Source: Gilvibacter sp. (GTDB lineage Bacteria > Bacteroidota > Bacteroidia > Flavobacteriales > Flavobacteriaceae). From it: DNA of 64,000 nucleotides. The first letter of the stretch is position 1. Every line of letters starts with the position of its first letter. The stretch is from positions 1 to 64,000 of the forward strand of contig NZ_JABSPU010000002.1 in NCBI RefSeq assembly GCF_013214815.1, written 5' to 3'. Positions 17,670 to 25,924 of the stretch are shown piece by piece. The position numbers and the translations under genes are program-made. The notes under the pieces were generated by a model. That model searched no databases, had not been told where the DNA came from, and worked only from the letters and a program-made list of their open reading frames with translations.

Positions 17670-20081
17670 TTATATGGATACGGTATCAGAAATGCGAATG
17701 CTGCGTGAGGAACCACCAATATTGATGGTGTAATTGCCTTTTTCTACGACCCAGTCAGAAAGAGCTTCGTCCCAATAGGCGAATTCCTGGATAGAAACTT
17801 TCAGATTAATGGTTGCAGAAGCACCAGGTTCAAGCTGGGCCGTCTTTTCAAAAGCTTTAAGTTCTTGAATTGGACGGTCTACGCCAGGATCTTCTTTAGA
17901 GATATACAATTGAACGACTTCCTTACCAGCAAAATCGCCAACGTTTGTGACTGTAAAGGAAACGGATAGTTCATTGGCGTCCAGCATCATTTCTGGTTCT
18001 GAATATTCAAATGCTGTATAGGAAAGTCCATAGCCAAAGGGATAGGATACATCCAGATTATTCTTATCAAAATGGCGGTACCCTACATAGACCCCTTCAT
18101 CATAAAGGGTGTAGTCTTCATTTTTAATCTGATCGGCTTTGTCTTTGACTCCACTATTGGTAATAAAACTCATGAGATCTATGGGCTTTCCATCTAACGG
18201 AAAATTACTGTGTGAGGCATGGTCCGCTACGGCATTGGGGAAAGTCATCGGTAGTTTTCCACTAGGATTCAATTTACCCACTAAAATATCAGCAGTTGCA
18301 TTACCGCCTTCTTGACCGCCTTGCCAAGCGAGCAGGATGGCATCGGGAAGTGCTTTCCAAGAAGCCGTCTCAATGACTCCACCAATGTTGAGTACTACGA
18401 CCACTTTTTTACCCAGAGCTCCAAAGACCTCTTTGGTATTTGCAATCATTTCTTGTTCTAAAGAACTCAGTTTAAAATCATCTTCTACAACACGATCACC
18501 ACCTTCTCCACTGTTTCTACCAATGGTAATTATCGCTACATCACTGTTGGCAGCTATTTCCTCTAGTTGCGTTTTGGAATATTGAATTTCTGGTGCGTTG
18601 TATGGAGTCAACATCGCGTCGAGGCCTTCCAACTTTTTAAAGGCCTCTATATTTTTGGCCTTATGAGATTCAAAGAGCAGTCTTGCATCGGCATTAATGG
18701 GGAATCCTGCATTTTTCAATCCTTCTTCCAAAGAAACCGTATAGGCTTCATTGACATCTCCGGAGCCCGTTCCGCCAGCGATAAAATCATAAGAAGTGAT
18801 CCCCAAAAGAGCGACCCGGGAACTGGTATTGAGCGGCAGTACTGAATCGTTTTTAAGCAAGACCATGCCTTCTGCAGCGGCATTACGCGTGATCTGTGCA
18901 TGCGCTTTTAGATCGGGATTATCGCTATAGTTATAACTGCTCATCTTTTTAGAGTTCAAGATGAGTTTGAGGATACGGCCAGCAGCTATATCTATGGTAG
19001 CTTCGGATAGGGTTCCCTCTTCATATCCTGCAGTCAATGCCTTCCATTGTTTGTTTGTACCGGGTTCCAAAAGATCGTTTCCAGCACTGACCATGGCCAC
19101 GGCGTCATTCCCGCCAAACCAATCGGACATCACCAATCCTTCAAAGCCCCATTCAGATCGTAGAACATCGCTGAGTAATTCTTCACTTTCGGCTACATAA
19201 GTACCGTTGACTAGATTATAAGAAGACATAATCGTCCATGGTTGAGATTCCTTTACAATGATCTCAAAACCTTTGAGGTAGATCTCACGCAAAGCGCGCT
19301 CGGAGACAATGGCATCATTGAAGTTCCGATTGGTCTCTTGATTATTTACAACAAAGTGCTTTACTGAAGTACCTACTCCGTTCGATTCAATTCCATTGAC
19401 CATCGCTGCCCCGATGTGCCCAGTGAGGAAAGGATCTTCTGAATAGTATTCAAAGTTGCGTCCGCAGAAAGGATGACGGTGTAAATTGGTTCCTGGCCCA
19501 AGGACTACATCTACCCCGTATTCAAGGGCTTCTGTACCCATTGCATCTCCCACAGTGTAGACCAGATCTGTATTCCAAGTAGATGCTAGCAAAGTCGCTA
19601 TGGGAAAGGCTGTACAGTAATACGTTCTGTCTTCTCCTTCTCGCTCCGCAGCGATCCGGAGTCCAGCCGGGCCGTCTGAGAGATAGATTGTTGGCAATCC
19701 CAAACGAGGCGTGGGGACTATGGTTCCAACTGCTCCAGGAATGGCAGAATACACATCGTCTCTTCCTAATGCAGCGGAAATCCCGGAACCTTTCAAAAGG
19801 TGTATTTTCTCTTCGATGGTCATTTGGCTAAGAAGGTCAGCAACGCGAGCCTCTATAGGATTTGCTGGGTCTTCATAGATGTCGAGTTTCCCATTGGCAT
19901 TGCGATCCAAATAGGTCTTTCCATTGACCGTGATTTCATTGAAACTGGTTTGCTCTACATAATCATCCTCAAAATCTAAGAATGTCGCTTTGAAATACAT
20001 CCAACCAACCACCGCGATGATCACGATTAAACCCAAAAGTACTCCGAGAACTTTGAGCGATTTTTTAAGCCATTTCTTCAT
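17670..20081 (-). CDS. Glycoside hydrolase family 3 (beta-glucosidase-like)
   Basis: This 803-residue enzyme starts at ATG 20081. The TTG at 20111 lies inside the -7 box and is not a credible start. An N-terminal membrane anchor (about 12-31) is followed by a short calcium-loop-like segment (DRNANGKLDIYED), then the GH3 TIM-barrel domain with nucleophile Asp320 (in VMSDWFGG), the alpha/beta sandwich domain (about 400-620) and a C-terminal fibronectin III-like domain. It hydrolyses beta-linked glucosides or related oligosaccharides, and the anchor places it in the periplasm. No SusC/SusD pair or other polysaccharide-utilisation gene is nearby, so the substrate cannot be inferred. It is transcribed alone. 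Confidence 0.92.
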   Translation of the reverse strand: MKKWLKKSLKVLGVLLGLIVIIAVVGWMYFKATFLDFEDDYVEQTSFNEITVNGKTYLDRNANGKLDIYEDPANPIEARVADLLSQMTIEEKIHLLKGSGISAALGRDDVYSAIPGAVGTIVPTPRLGLPTIYLSDGPAGLRIAAEREGEDRTYYCTAFPIATLLASTWNTDLVYTVGDAMGTEALEYGVDVVLGPGTNLHRHPFCGRNFEYYSEDPFLTGHIGAAMVNGIESNGVGTSVKHFVVNNQETNRNFNDAIVSERALREIYLKGFEIIVKESQPWTIMSSYNLVNGTYVAESEELLSDVLRSEWGFEGLVMSDWFGGNDAVAMVSAGNDLLEPGTNKQWKALTAGYEEGTLSEATIDIAAGRILKLILNSKKMSSYNYSDNPDLKAHAQITRNAAAEGMVLLKNDSVLPLNTSSRVALLGITSYDFIAGGTGSGDVNEAYTVSLEEGLKNAGFPINADARLLFESHKAKNIEAFKKLEGLDAMLTPYNAPEIQYSKTQLEEIAANSDVAIITIGRNSGEGGDRVVEDDFKLSSLEQEMIANTKEVFGALGKKVVVVLNIGGVIETASWKALPDAILLAWQGGQEGGNATADILVGKLNPSGKLPMTFPNAVADHASHSNFPLDGKPIDLMSFITNSGVKDKADQIKNEDYTLYDEGVYVGYRHFDKNNLDVSYPFGYGLSYTAFEYSEPEMMLDANELSVSFTVTNVGDFAGKEVVQLYISKEDPGVDRPIQELKAFEKTAQLEPGASATINLKVSIQEFAYWDEALSDWVVEKGNYTINIGGSSRSIRISDTVSI

Positions 20082-20108
20082 TGCTACTCTTATTGTGTCA
20101 ATCTGACA

Positions 20109-20116
20109 CAAAAGTA
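20109..20116 (-). promoter_or_regulatory. -7 box of the GH3 gene
   Basis: TACTTTTG (20116-20109) matches TAnnTTTG and decides the start choice: the ATG at 20081 is 27 bp downstream, while an upstream TTG overlaps the box. Confidence 0.5.
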
Positions 20117-20140
20117 ATGAATTTAAATTTGCAGAGTCTG

Positions 20141-20230
20141 CTTGAATTCGAGCCCAAGTTTATTACATAAAAAAACCCGATCATTTCTAATCGGGTCTTG
20201 ACTTCTCGGCTCCTCCACTTGGACTCGAAC
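20141..20230. repeat. 90-bp direct repeat, copy 1 (tRNA 3' fragment plus terminator)
   Basis: Aligns without gaps to 20519-20608 with only a few mismatches. It contains a terminator hairpin and the T-arm/acceptor part of the tRNA-Asn gene (CTCCTCCACTTGGACTCGAA on the plus strand). The outer ends (TTCGAGCCCAAGT and ACTTGGACTCGAA) are themselves a 12/13 inverted repeat around the terminator. Confidence 0.75.
20169..20196 (-). terminator. Hairpin terminator A, distal copy
   Basis: ACCCGAT / ATCGGGT stem followed on the minus strand by seven T residues. Nearly identical to the terminator directly downstream of tRNA-Asn. Confidence 0.7.
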
Positions 20231-20307
20231 TGGGGCCGAGCGTCTTTTCCTAAAAGTTGGAAAGTCCAGTGGACTTTTCAAAGCGAGGAGCCTGATGGTG
20301 CGTTGGC

Positions 20308-20359
20308 GGATCACAAAATGTCCAGTGGACATTTTGCCCGAGGGGCCAGCCTGCCGCGC
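20308..20359. repeat. 52-bp direct repeat, copy 1, with perfect palindrome
   Basis: Identical to 20457-20508 by eye. Contains AAAATGTCCA-G-TGGACATTTT, a perfect 10-bp inverted repeat around one base, followed by a GC-rich tail. Confidence 0.8.
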
Positions 20360-20396
20360 GGGCGTGTGATTGGGAGAGTCCAAAGTATATAAAAAC

Positions 20397-20420
20397 AAAA
20401 AACCAGTCCTAAGACTGGTT
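20397..20420 (-). terminator. Hairpin terminator B, next to a tRNA 3' fragment
   Basis: AACCAGTC / GACTGGTT stem with a short loop, followed on the minus strand by a T-rich tract. Its sequence differs from the two flanking terminators. Confidence 0.65.
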
Positions 20421-20427
20421 GATTCTG

Positions 20428-20446
20428 CTCCTCCACTTGGCTCGAA
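20428..20446 (-). pseudogene. tRNA 3'-end fragment (middle copy)
   Basis: The plus strand reads CTCCTCCACTTGGCTCGAA, i.e. the acceptor and most of the T-arm of the tRNA-Asn gene with one base missing. The anticodon and D arms are absent. It is followed on the minus strand by terminator B, as a real tRNA would be. Confidence 0.65.
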
Positions 20447-20456
20447 CCGGACCGAG

Positions 20457-20508
20457 GGATCACAAAATGTCCAGTGGACATTTTGCCCGAGGGGCCAGCC
20501 TGCCGCGC
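20457..20508. repeat. 52-bp direct repeat, copy 2
   Basis: Second copy of 20308-20359 with the same TCCAGTGGA palindrome. It sits between the middle tRNA fragment and the second 90-bp repeat. Confidence 0.8.
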
Positions 20509-20518
20509 CGGATGTGTC

Positions 20519-20608
20519 CTTGAGTTCGAGTACAAGTTTACTCCATAAAAAAACCCGATCATTTCTGATCGGGTCTTGACTTCTCGGCTCCTCCACTTGG
20601 ACTCGAAC
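20519..20608. repeat. 90-bp direct repeat, copy 2 (overlaps the 3' part of tRNA-Asn)
   Basis: Matches 20141-20230. This copy includes the functional tRNA-Asn 3' end and its terminator and is probably the parent copy. Confidence 0.75.
20547..20574 (-). terminator. Terminator of tRNA-Asn
   Basis: ACCCGATCA / TGATCGGGT stem followed by seven T residues on the minus strand, 13 bp after the tRNA 3' end. Confidence 0.8.
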
Positions 20609-20661
20609 CAAGGACACCCTGATTAACAGTCAGGTGCTCTAACCAACTGAGCTATGGAGGA
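20588..20661 (-). tRNA. tRNA-Asn (GTT)
   Basis: A 74-nt cloverleaf on the minus strand: acceptor TCCTCCA pairs with TGGAGGA, D-arm AGCTCAGTTGGTTAGAGC, anticodon arm CTGACTGTTAATCAG with anticodon GTT, T-arm GGTTCGAGTCC and discriminator G. The 3' CCA is not encoded. A terminator follows 13 bp downstream. Confidence 0.95.
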
Positions 20662-20726
20662 ATTTCGCTAAGCGGAGGCAAATATAAATTTATTTTTATT
20701 CCACTACAAGCAAATTATATTTTTTT

Positions 20727-22052
20727 CTATCCGAAAATCGCTCGGTAAAGGTCATTACCATTGGCAAACAGAACCAAAGCGATCAAAAGGATGAATCCGA
20801 TCATCTGTGCGTACTCCATAAACTTGTCGCTCGGCTTTTTGCCAGAGACGATCTCATAGAGTAAAAACATCACGTGTCCACCATCTAAAGCAGGGATAGG
20901 AAGGATATTCATAAAAGCCAAAATGATCGAGATGAGTGCGGTATTAAACCAGAAGGCTGTCCAGCTCCAAGTTCCGGGGAACAGGTTGCCAATGGCTCCA
21001 AATCCACCGATCTGTGTAGCTCCTTCCTTAGTGAAGACATATTTAAACTGCTTCACGTAGTCTACTAAAATGTTGTATCCAAAAACGGTTCCGCCGCTAA
21101 GACTTTCCCAAAAGCTGTATTTAAGTTGCTTGAATTTACCGTCATACTCTTTTCCAAAGTTGTTGATTCCGGCCTTGCCCTTATCGTTGGGAGTTACATT
21201 GAAGGTTTGTTGTTGCCCGTTGCGATCCACAGTAATAGCTACCTCTTTCCCAGCGTTTCCTGCAACATTCTCCTGCACCATTTTCCAGCTCACTGTTTTC
21301 ACGTCGTTAACTGCAACGACCACATCGCCTTTTTGCAAACCTGCAACGGCTCCCGGAAGCTCTGGAAGTACAGTATCAATAACCGGTTCTCTCCAACGGT
21401 TAAACGGATTGGTATCGCCTGATTTAAACATACGCATACCAATATCTTCTGGCAAGCTGATGGTCTCTTCTGCTCCATTGGCATGGGCCACAGTAATGTT
21501 GTTTACGTCACGCAAAAAGATATAGCGGTTCAGGTCTCCAAGGTCTTTGAAGTCTTCTCCATTCACTTTAAGAATCTGATCCCCGTCTTGGAATCCGAGG
21601 TCTTTAAAACTTTGTGCTACAGAGAATCCTTTTGGAGCCAACTCTTGAGTCACAATGCGCTCTCCATTGACGTAGAAGATCCCAATATAGATCAAGACCC
21701 CAACAATGATGTTTACCGTTACACCACCGACCATGATGATGAGTCGTTGCCAGGCTGGCTTGGAACGGAATTCCCACGGCTGAGGCGGTTGTGCCATCTG
21801 TTCTTTGTCCATGGATTCGTCTATCATTCCAGAGATCTTAACGTATCCACCCAAAGGAAGCCATCCAATACCGTAAACGGTTTCACCGATCTTCTTTTTG
21901 AACAGGGAATATTTTATATCGAAAAACAGGTAGAACTTCTCTACGCGTGTTTTAAAGAGTTTTGCAGGTATGAAGTGACCCAGCTCGTGCAGTACGATCA
22001 GTATGGATAAACTCAAGAGTAACTGCGCGGCTTTGACCCAAAATTCGCTCAT
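20727..22052 (-). CDS. rseP: RseP-type site-2 intramembrane zinc protease
   Basis: This 441-residue inner-membrane M50 protease has HELGH (His22, Glu23, His26) in the first helix and the third zinc ligand in the C-terminal NILPIPALDGGH motif. Two PDZ domains lie at about 120-200 and 205-290, and about four transmembrane helices are visible. It performs the second, intramembrane cut of anti-sigma factors and other single-pass proteins in envelope-stress signalling. The single-helix anti-sigma-like protein at 2788-3501 is the kind of substrate it could cleave. It is transcribed alone, with a TACTTTTG box upstream. The length is normal for the family. Confidence 0.93.
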   Translation of the reverse strand: MSEFWVKAAQLLLSLSILIVLHELGHFIPAKLFKTRVEKFYLFFDIKYSLFKKKIGETVYGIGWLPLGGYVKISGMIDESMDKEQMAQPPQPWEFRSKPAWQRLIIMVGGVTVNIIVGVLIYIGIFYVNGERIVTQELAPKGFSVAQSFKDLGFQDGDQILKVNGEDFKDLGDLNRYIFLRDVNNITVAHANGAEETISLPEDIGMRMFKSGDTNPFNRWREPVIDTVLPELPGAVAGLQKGDVVVAVNDVKTVSWKMVQENVAGNAGKEVAITVDRNGQQQTFNVTPNDKGKAGINNFGKEYDGKFKQLKYSFWESLSGGTVFGYNILVDYVKQFKYVFTKEGATQIGGFGAIGNLFPGTWSWTAFWFNTALISIILAFMNILPIPALDGGHVMFLLYEIVSGKKPSDKFMEYAQMIGFILLIALVLFANGNDLYRAIFG

Positions 22053-22070
22053 TGCTTAAAATTTAGAGGA

Positions 22071-22078
22071 CAAAAGTA
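22071..22078 (-). promoter_or_regulatory. -7 box of rseP
   Basis: TACTTTTG on the minus strand, 18 bp before the ATG. No clear -33 element. Confidence 0.4.
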
Positions 22079-22210
22079 ACCTATTCGGGCCGCTTTAGAA
22101 AATGCAGCCTGCTCGGGAAAGGCCTTGATGCTTAATTTTTAACGCATTTTTATCATAGAACAGCAGCAATTGCTTTTTCAAAGTTAAAATCCGCAAAAAC
22201 AAGCCTTGGA

Positions 22211-22243
22211 ATTGTGGGGTCTAAGGCGGCGGTCGTACCTTTG
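22211..22243 (+). promoter_or_regulatory. Promoter of the Sco gene
   Basis: TTG (22212-22214), a 21-bp spacer and TACCTTTG (22236-22243), 17 bp before the ATG at 22261. Confidence 0.5.
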
Positions 22244-22260
22244 CAAAAAGGATTTTTAGT

Positions 22261-22926
22261 ATGCTTCAATTCTTTGCGAAATACAAGTTTTTTGGTTTGG
22301 TTTTGCTGATCTTATCCGCGCTGATCATCACCATTATGTATCGCGCCTTAAAGCCCAAGGATCGTTTGCCAATCATTGAGCCTGTTACTATTGCTGAAGA
22401 GTTGGTAGATCCCAGCATGCAATTCGTCAAGAAATATCACGGCATTCCAGATTTTAAATTGCTCAATCAAAACGGAGACACTATCACTGAGGCAGATTAC
22501 GAGGATAAGATCTATGTAGCGGATTTCTTTTTTACTACTTGCGCTACCATTTGCCCCATCATGACGGATCACATGGTTCAAATTCAAGAGGCCCTTAATG
22601 GGGATCCAATGGTGAAGCTGCTTTCGCATTCTGTGACACCAGAGATCGATTCAATTCCGCAGTTAAAAAAATATGCCTTAGAAAAAGGCGTCAACGATTC
22701 GGTTTGGAATTTGGTTACAGGAGATCGCGAACAGATCTATGATTTGGCCCGAAAAGCATATTTCGCCGCAAAGAAGGATGCCGTTAGTGAATACGGAATG
22801 ATCCATACAGAGAATTTTGTACTCATCGACAAGGAAAAACGCCTCAGAGGTTATTATGACGGGACAGATCCTGATGATATCGAACAGCTTTTAGAGGATA
22901 TTGAAATCCTAAAATCGGAATACTAG
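22261..22926 (+). CDS. SCO1/SenC family copper chaperone
   Basis: This 221-residue protein has an N-terminal membrane anchor (about 9-27) and a periplasmic thioredoxin fold. The copper ligands of Sco proteins are present: Cys94 and Cys98 in CATIC, and His182 in MIHTE. These proteins deliver copper to the CuA site of cytochrome c oxidase or act as thiol reductants there. No oxidase genes lie in the window. It is followed 75 bp later by feoA, which has its own promoter. Confidence 0.9.
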   Translation: MLQFFAKYKFFGLVLLILSALIITIMYRALKPKDRLPIIEPVTIAEELVDPSMQFVKKYHGIPDFKLLNQNGDTITEADYEDKIYVADFFFTTCATICPIMTDHMVQIQEALNGDPMVKLLSHSVTPEIDSIPQLKKYALEKGVNDSVWNLVTGDREQIYDLARKAYFAAKKDAVSEYGMIHTENFVLIDKEKRLRGYYDGTDPDDIEQLLEDIEILKSEY

Positions 22927-22943
22927 AAAAACCACTATTTACT

Positions 22944-22973
22944 TTTGGATGCGATGTATATGTGGTATTTTTG
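22944..22973 (+). promoter_or_regulatory. Promoter of feoAB
   Basis: TTTG (22944-22947), an 18-bp spacer and TATTTTTG (22966-22973), 28 bp before the feoA ATG. It gives the Feo operon its own transcription start. Confidence 0.55.
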
Positions 22974-23001
22974 TTGTTTAAAATCAATCTAAATAAGCGT
23001 A

Positions 23002-23229
23002 ATGCCCACCATTGCTCATCTCAATCGCGGTCAAAAGGGAATCATCAAGGATTTTCCTATTGATACGGTTCCGCTTAAGCTTTTGGAAATGGGCTGCCTT
23101 CCTGGCATGGAAGTAGAACTTGTTCAGTTAGCGCCATTTAGCGATCCGCTTTACCTCAACATCAACGGTAGCCACTTGGCTATCCGCAGAGAAACAGCGC
23201 TTCAAATAGAAATCGATCTGCTGAGCTAA
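23002..23229 (+). CDS. feoA: FeoA, SH3-like ferrous iron transport accessory protein
   Basis: This 75-residue cytoplasmic protein has the compact FeoA pattern: GQKGIIKDF, then LLEMGCLPGMEVELV, then a SHLAIRRE ending. It binds and tunes the FeoB transporter. Its stop codon overlaps the feoB start (TAATG), so translation is coupled. The length is normal for the family. Confidence 0.93.
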   Translation: MPTIAHLNRGQKGIIKDFPIDTVPLKLLEMGCLPGMEVELVQLAPFSDPLYLNINGSHLAIRRETALQIEIDLLS

Positions 23230-25325
23230 TGGCCAAACAATTCAATGTTGCGCTCATTGGGAATCCCAATACCGGAAAGACGTCTGTCTTCAACCAGCTT
23301 ACTGGTCTCAATCAGAAAGTAGGGAACTATCCGGGAATTACTGTAGAAAAGAAAGAAGGAACCTGCAAACTTTCCAGAGGTGTAAAAGCCCATGTTCTGG
23401 ACTTGCCGGGAACCTACAGCCTCAATGCTTCTTCTTTGGATGAGAATGTGGTCATTGAGCTTTTGCTTAACAAAAATGACAAGGATTTTCCAGATGTAGC
23501 TGTTGTAGTTGCAGATGTGGAAAACCTCAAAAGAAACTTACTGCTCTATACGCAGATCAAGGATCTGGGCATCCCAACCATTCTGGCCATCAATATGGCC
23601 GACCGAATGAAGCGCAAAGCCATTTCTCTGGATATTCCAAAACTGGAAAAAGCGCTAAAGACCAAAATTGCACTGATCAGTTCTAGAAAGAATCAAGGCT
23701 TTGATGAGCTTAAGGAACTCATTTTAAACTACAGGGAACTTTCTACAAAACCCTGCATGGACGCATTGACTTTTGCTCCGGAGTATTTTGATCGCCTCAA
23801 AAAAGCCTTCCCCAACCAAGATCTGTACAAGTTGTGGTTGGTGATTACGCAGGATGTCAATTTTGGAAAGGTTGAACGCGACAACTCAGACTTGATCGCG
23901 ACCTTTAAAACAGAGTCTGAAAGCAACCTCAAAAGAATGCAACAGCGCGAGACCATTAAGCGCTATCAGTTCATCAATGAAGTACTCAAAGAGGTTCTCG
24001 TTGTAGATAAAGCCAATGCCAAGGATCTGCGAAGCAGAATGGACCGAATTTTGACGCATCGCATATGGGGGTACGGAATCTTCTTGGCGATACTTGCCGT
24101 TATATTTCAGACGATATTTGAGTGGGCGAGCTATCCTATGGATTTCATTGATGAGAGTTTCAGTTCCTTAAGTGAATGGATTAAAACCAGTATGCCTGCC
24201 GGAGATTTTACCAATTTGCTGGCCGAAGGAATTGTTTCCGGACTGGGAGGGGTAGTGATCTTTATCCCGCAGATCGCCTTTTTGTTTTTATTCATATCGA
24301 TCTTGGAAGAGAGTGGCTATATGAGCCGCGTAGTCTTCCTTTTAGACCGTAGTATGCGTCGTTTTGGACTTAGCGGAAAAAGTGTGGTTCCTTTAGTATC
24401 AGGAACAGCATGTGCTATTCCTGCCGTTATGGCTACAAGAAATATCGAGAATTGGAAAGAACGTTTGATCACTATTTTGGTAACACCCCTTACCACCTGC
24501 TCTGCCCGATTGCCTGTATATGTGATCATCATTGCGCTGGTGATTCCGGATGAGAAACTCTGGGGTATATTCAACTATCAAGGCCTGACCTTGTTAGGCT
24601 TGTATATCCTAGGATTTGCGGCGGCTATTGGATCTGCCTATGTGTTGGATAAGATCCTTAAAATGCGATCCAAGAGCTTTTTCGTGATTGAAATGCCTAA
24701 TTACAAGGTCCCAATGCCACGTAATGTACTCACCACTGTTTTTGAAAAGACCAAAACCTTTGTAGTTGATGCCGGTAAGATCATTTTAGCCATTTCTATT
24801 GTGCTTTGGGTGTTAGCTTCCTATGGTCCTGGCGACTTTAATAAGGCCGAAGAGATCGTGATGCAGGAGAACATCAATAATGGTCTCACGGAACAAGAAC
24901 TCGAGGCAGAGATTGCCTCATTTAAGCTGGAAAACTCCTATATCGGAATCATGGGTAAAGCCATAGAACCAGCCGTTAAACCCTTGGGTTACGATTGGAA
25001 AATCGGCGTTGCTATCATCAGTAGTTTTGCTGCTAGAGAGGTATTTGTCGGTACGTTAGCCACAATTTACAGTGTGGGAAGTGAGGAAGAAGAGCCAATA
25101 AGAGATCGAATGGCTGCGGAGGTTGACAGCATGGGTAAACCTATTTACAATTTTGCCAGTGGAATCTCATTGTTATTCTTTTATGCCTTTGCTATGCAAT
25201 GTATGAGTACCCTAGCTGTTGTGAAAAAAGAGACGAACTCCTGGAAGTGGCCGATGTGGCAACTCTTTGTAATGTCAGTAATTGCGTATATTACAGCATT
25301 AATAAGCTATCAAATCTTAAAATAA
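23229..25325 (+). CDS. feoB: FeoB, ferrous iron transporter with G-protein domain
   Basis: This 698-residue inner-membrane transporter has an N-terminal GTPase with G1 GNPNTGKTS, G3 DLPGTYS and G4 NMAD, then a helical spacer, then about eight or more transmembrane helices with two Gate domains (conserved SGTACAIPA and TTCSARLPVY segments). It imports Fe2+ under low-oxygen conditions. It lies in an operon with feoA (1-bp overlap) and a 54-residue Cys-rich membrane protein that starts directly after it. The length and motifs look intact. Confidence 0.96.
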   Translation: MAKQFNVALIGNPNTGKTSVFNQLTGLNQKVGNYPGITVEKKEGTCKLSRGVKAHVLDLPGTYSLNASSLDENVVIELLLNKNDKDFPDVAVVVADVENLKRNLLLYTQIKDLGIPTILAINMADRMKRKAISLDIPKLEKALKTKIALISSRKNQGFDELKELILNYRELSTKPCMDALTFAPEYFDRLKKAFPNQDLYKLWLVITQDVNFGKVERDNSDLIATFKTESESNLKRMQQRETIKRYQFINEVLKEVLVVDKANAKDLRSRMDRILTHRIWGYGIFLAILAVIFQTIFEWASYPMDFIDESFSSLSEWIKTSMPAGDFTNLLAEGIVSGLGGVVIFIPQIAFLFLFISILEESGYMSRVVFLLDRSMRRFGLSGKSVVPLVSGTACAIPAVMATRNIENWKERLITILVTPLTTCSARLPVYVIIIALVIPDEKLWGIFNYQGLTLLGLYILGFAAAIGSAYVLDKILKMRSKSFFVIEMPNYKVPMPRNVLTTVFEKTKTFVVDAGKIILAISIVLWVLASYGPGDFNKAEEIVMQENINNGLTEQELEAEIASFKLENSYIGIMGKAIEPAVKPLGYDWKIGVAIISSFAAREVFVGTLATIYSVGSEEEEPIRDRMAAEVDSMGKPIYNFASGISLLFFYAFAMQCMSTLAVVKKETNSWKWPMWQLFVMSVIAYITALISYQILK

Positions 25326-25326
25326 G

Positions 25327-25491
25327 ATGATTCAAAAAACACTTGTGCTTATTGTCTTTGCTTTTGCAGCAGGTTTCTTGCTGAAGAAGTTTGTGTGGAA
25401 TCCCATTTTTGAATCCAGAAAAAAGACCACTGCCGGTACCTTAGACGGTGGCAAAACCAAATGCGGTGATAAAGACTGCGGTTGTCACTGA
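25327..25491 (+). CDS. FeoB-associated Cys-rich membrane protein (54 residues)
   Basis: This small ORF starts 1 bp after the feoB stop. It encodes one membrane helix (about residues 4-20, after MIQK) and a short tail ending in KCGDKDCGCH with three Cys and a terminal His. Such FeoB-associated Cys-rich proteins follow feoB in many bacteria and may bind iron or play a FeoC-like role. Its last 7 bp overlap the convergent minus-strand gene. Confidence 0.82.
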   Translation: MIQKTLVLIVFAFAAGFLLKKFVWNPIFESRKKTTAGTLDGGKTKCGDKDCGCH

Positions 25492-25898
25492 TCTTGGTAG
25501 ATCCACAATTCTAAACAGTATTCCCGATCCTCAAACTTCTGCGTAGATAGCGGATATGGCGTCAGTTTACCGACCATAACACGAAGTCCATTTTCCCGCT
25601 CCAAAACGGTAGGGTGAATTAAATGTTGTTCACTGGCATCCACTCGGATCTTTACAATTTGCTCCTCGCCCTCATTCACTATCAGCCCTACCTCAACATC
25701 TGCCCATCCGGCCATAACGCACTGTGCGTCGCTGGGGCAACGAGAATCCATCAAAACTTGTTTAAAGCTAAACTGCATGTCCATGGCCGAATCAGAATCT
25801 CCAACCTTGAGCTCCACTTTTTCTAAAGAATCCTCTTGAGCCATAGTCAATGTGGTACTAAGTAACATGAATAGGGTTGTAATCAATCTCATACACAA
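25485..25898 (-). CDS. Small exported protein of unknown function
   Basis: This is a 137-residue protein with a signal peptide (about 1-20, ending TMAQ). The mature part is beta-rich and contains a MDSRCPSDAQCVMAGWADVEV segment with two Cys, likely a disulphide loop; many Bacteroidota proteins of this kind occur singly and are unnamed. A second in-frame Met at position 3 is an alternative start. It is convergent with the Feo operon and lies just downstream of the metal-permease gene on the same strand (26 bp), so it might share that transcript. No function can be assigned. Confidence 0.6.
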   Translation of the reverse strand: MCMRLITTLFMLLSTTLTMAQEDSLEKVELKVGDSDSAMDMQFSFKQVLMDSRCPSDAQCVMAGWADVEVGLIVNEGEEQIVKIRVDASEQHLIHPTVLERENGLRVMVGKLTPYPLSTQKFEDREYCLELWIYQDQ

Positions 25899-25924
25899 GT
25901 GTACTAAAAAATCGTGCCAAATCC

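Larger units (their letters stand above)
20112..20587. other. Intergenic repeat cluster with tRNA-Asn 3'-end fragments; no protein gene
   Basis: This stretch has no credible coding gene. It holds two degenerate copies of the tRNA-Asn 3' end (around 20208-20230 and 20428-20446), three minus-strand hairpin terminators, a 90-bp direct repeat, a 52-bp direct repeat and several palindromes of the TCCAGTGGA type. Reading frames through it are made only of these repeats. Confidence 0.75.

Noticed and set aside
20081-20111. Longer GH3 start at TTG 20111
   Set aside because: The TTG lies within the TACTTTTG -7 box. The ATG at 20081 opens the membrane leader.
20123-20617. 164-residue minus-strand ORF in the repeat cluster, and other frames there
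   Set aside because: It is made only of the direct repeats, terminators and tRNA end; it repeats the same segment twice and has no signal, domain or start context.
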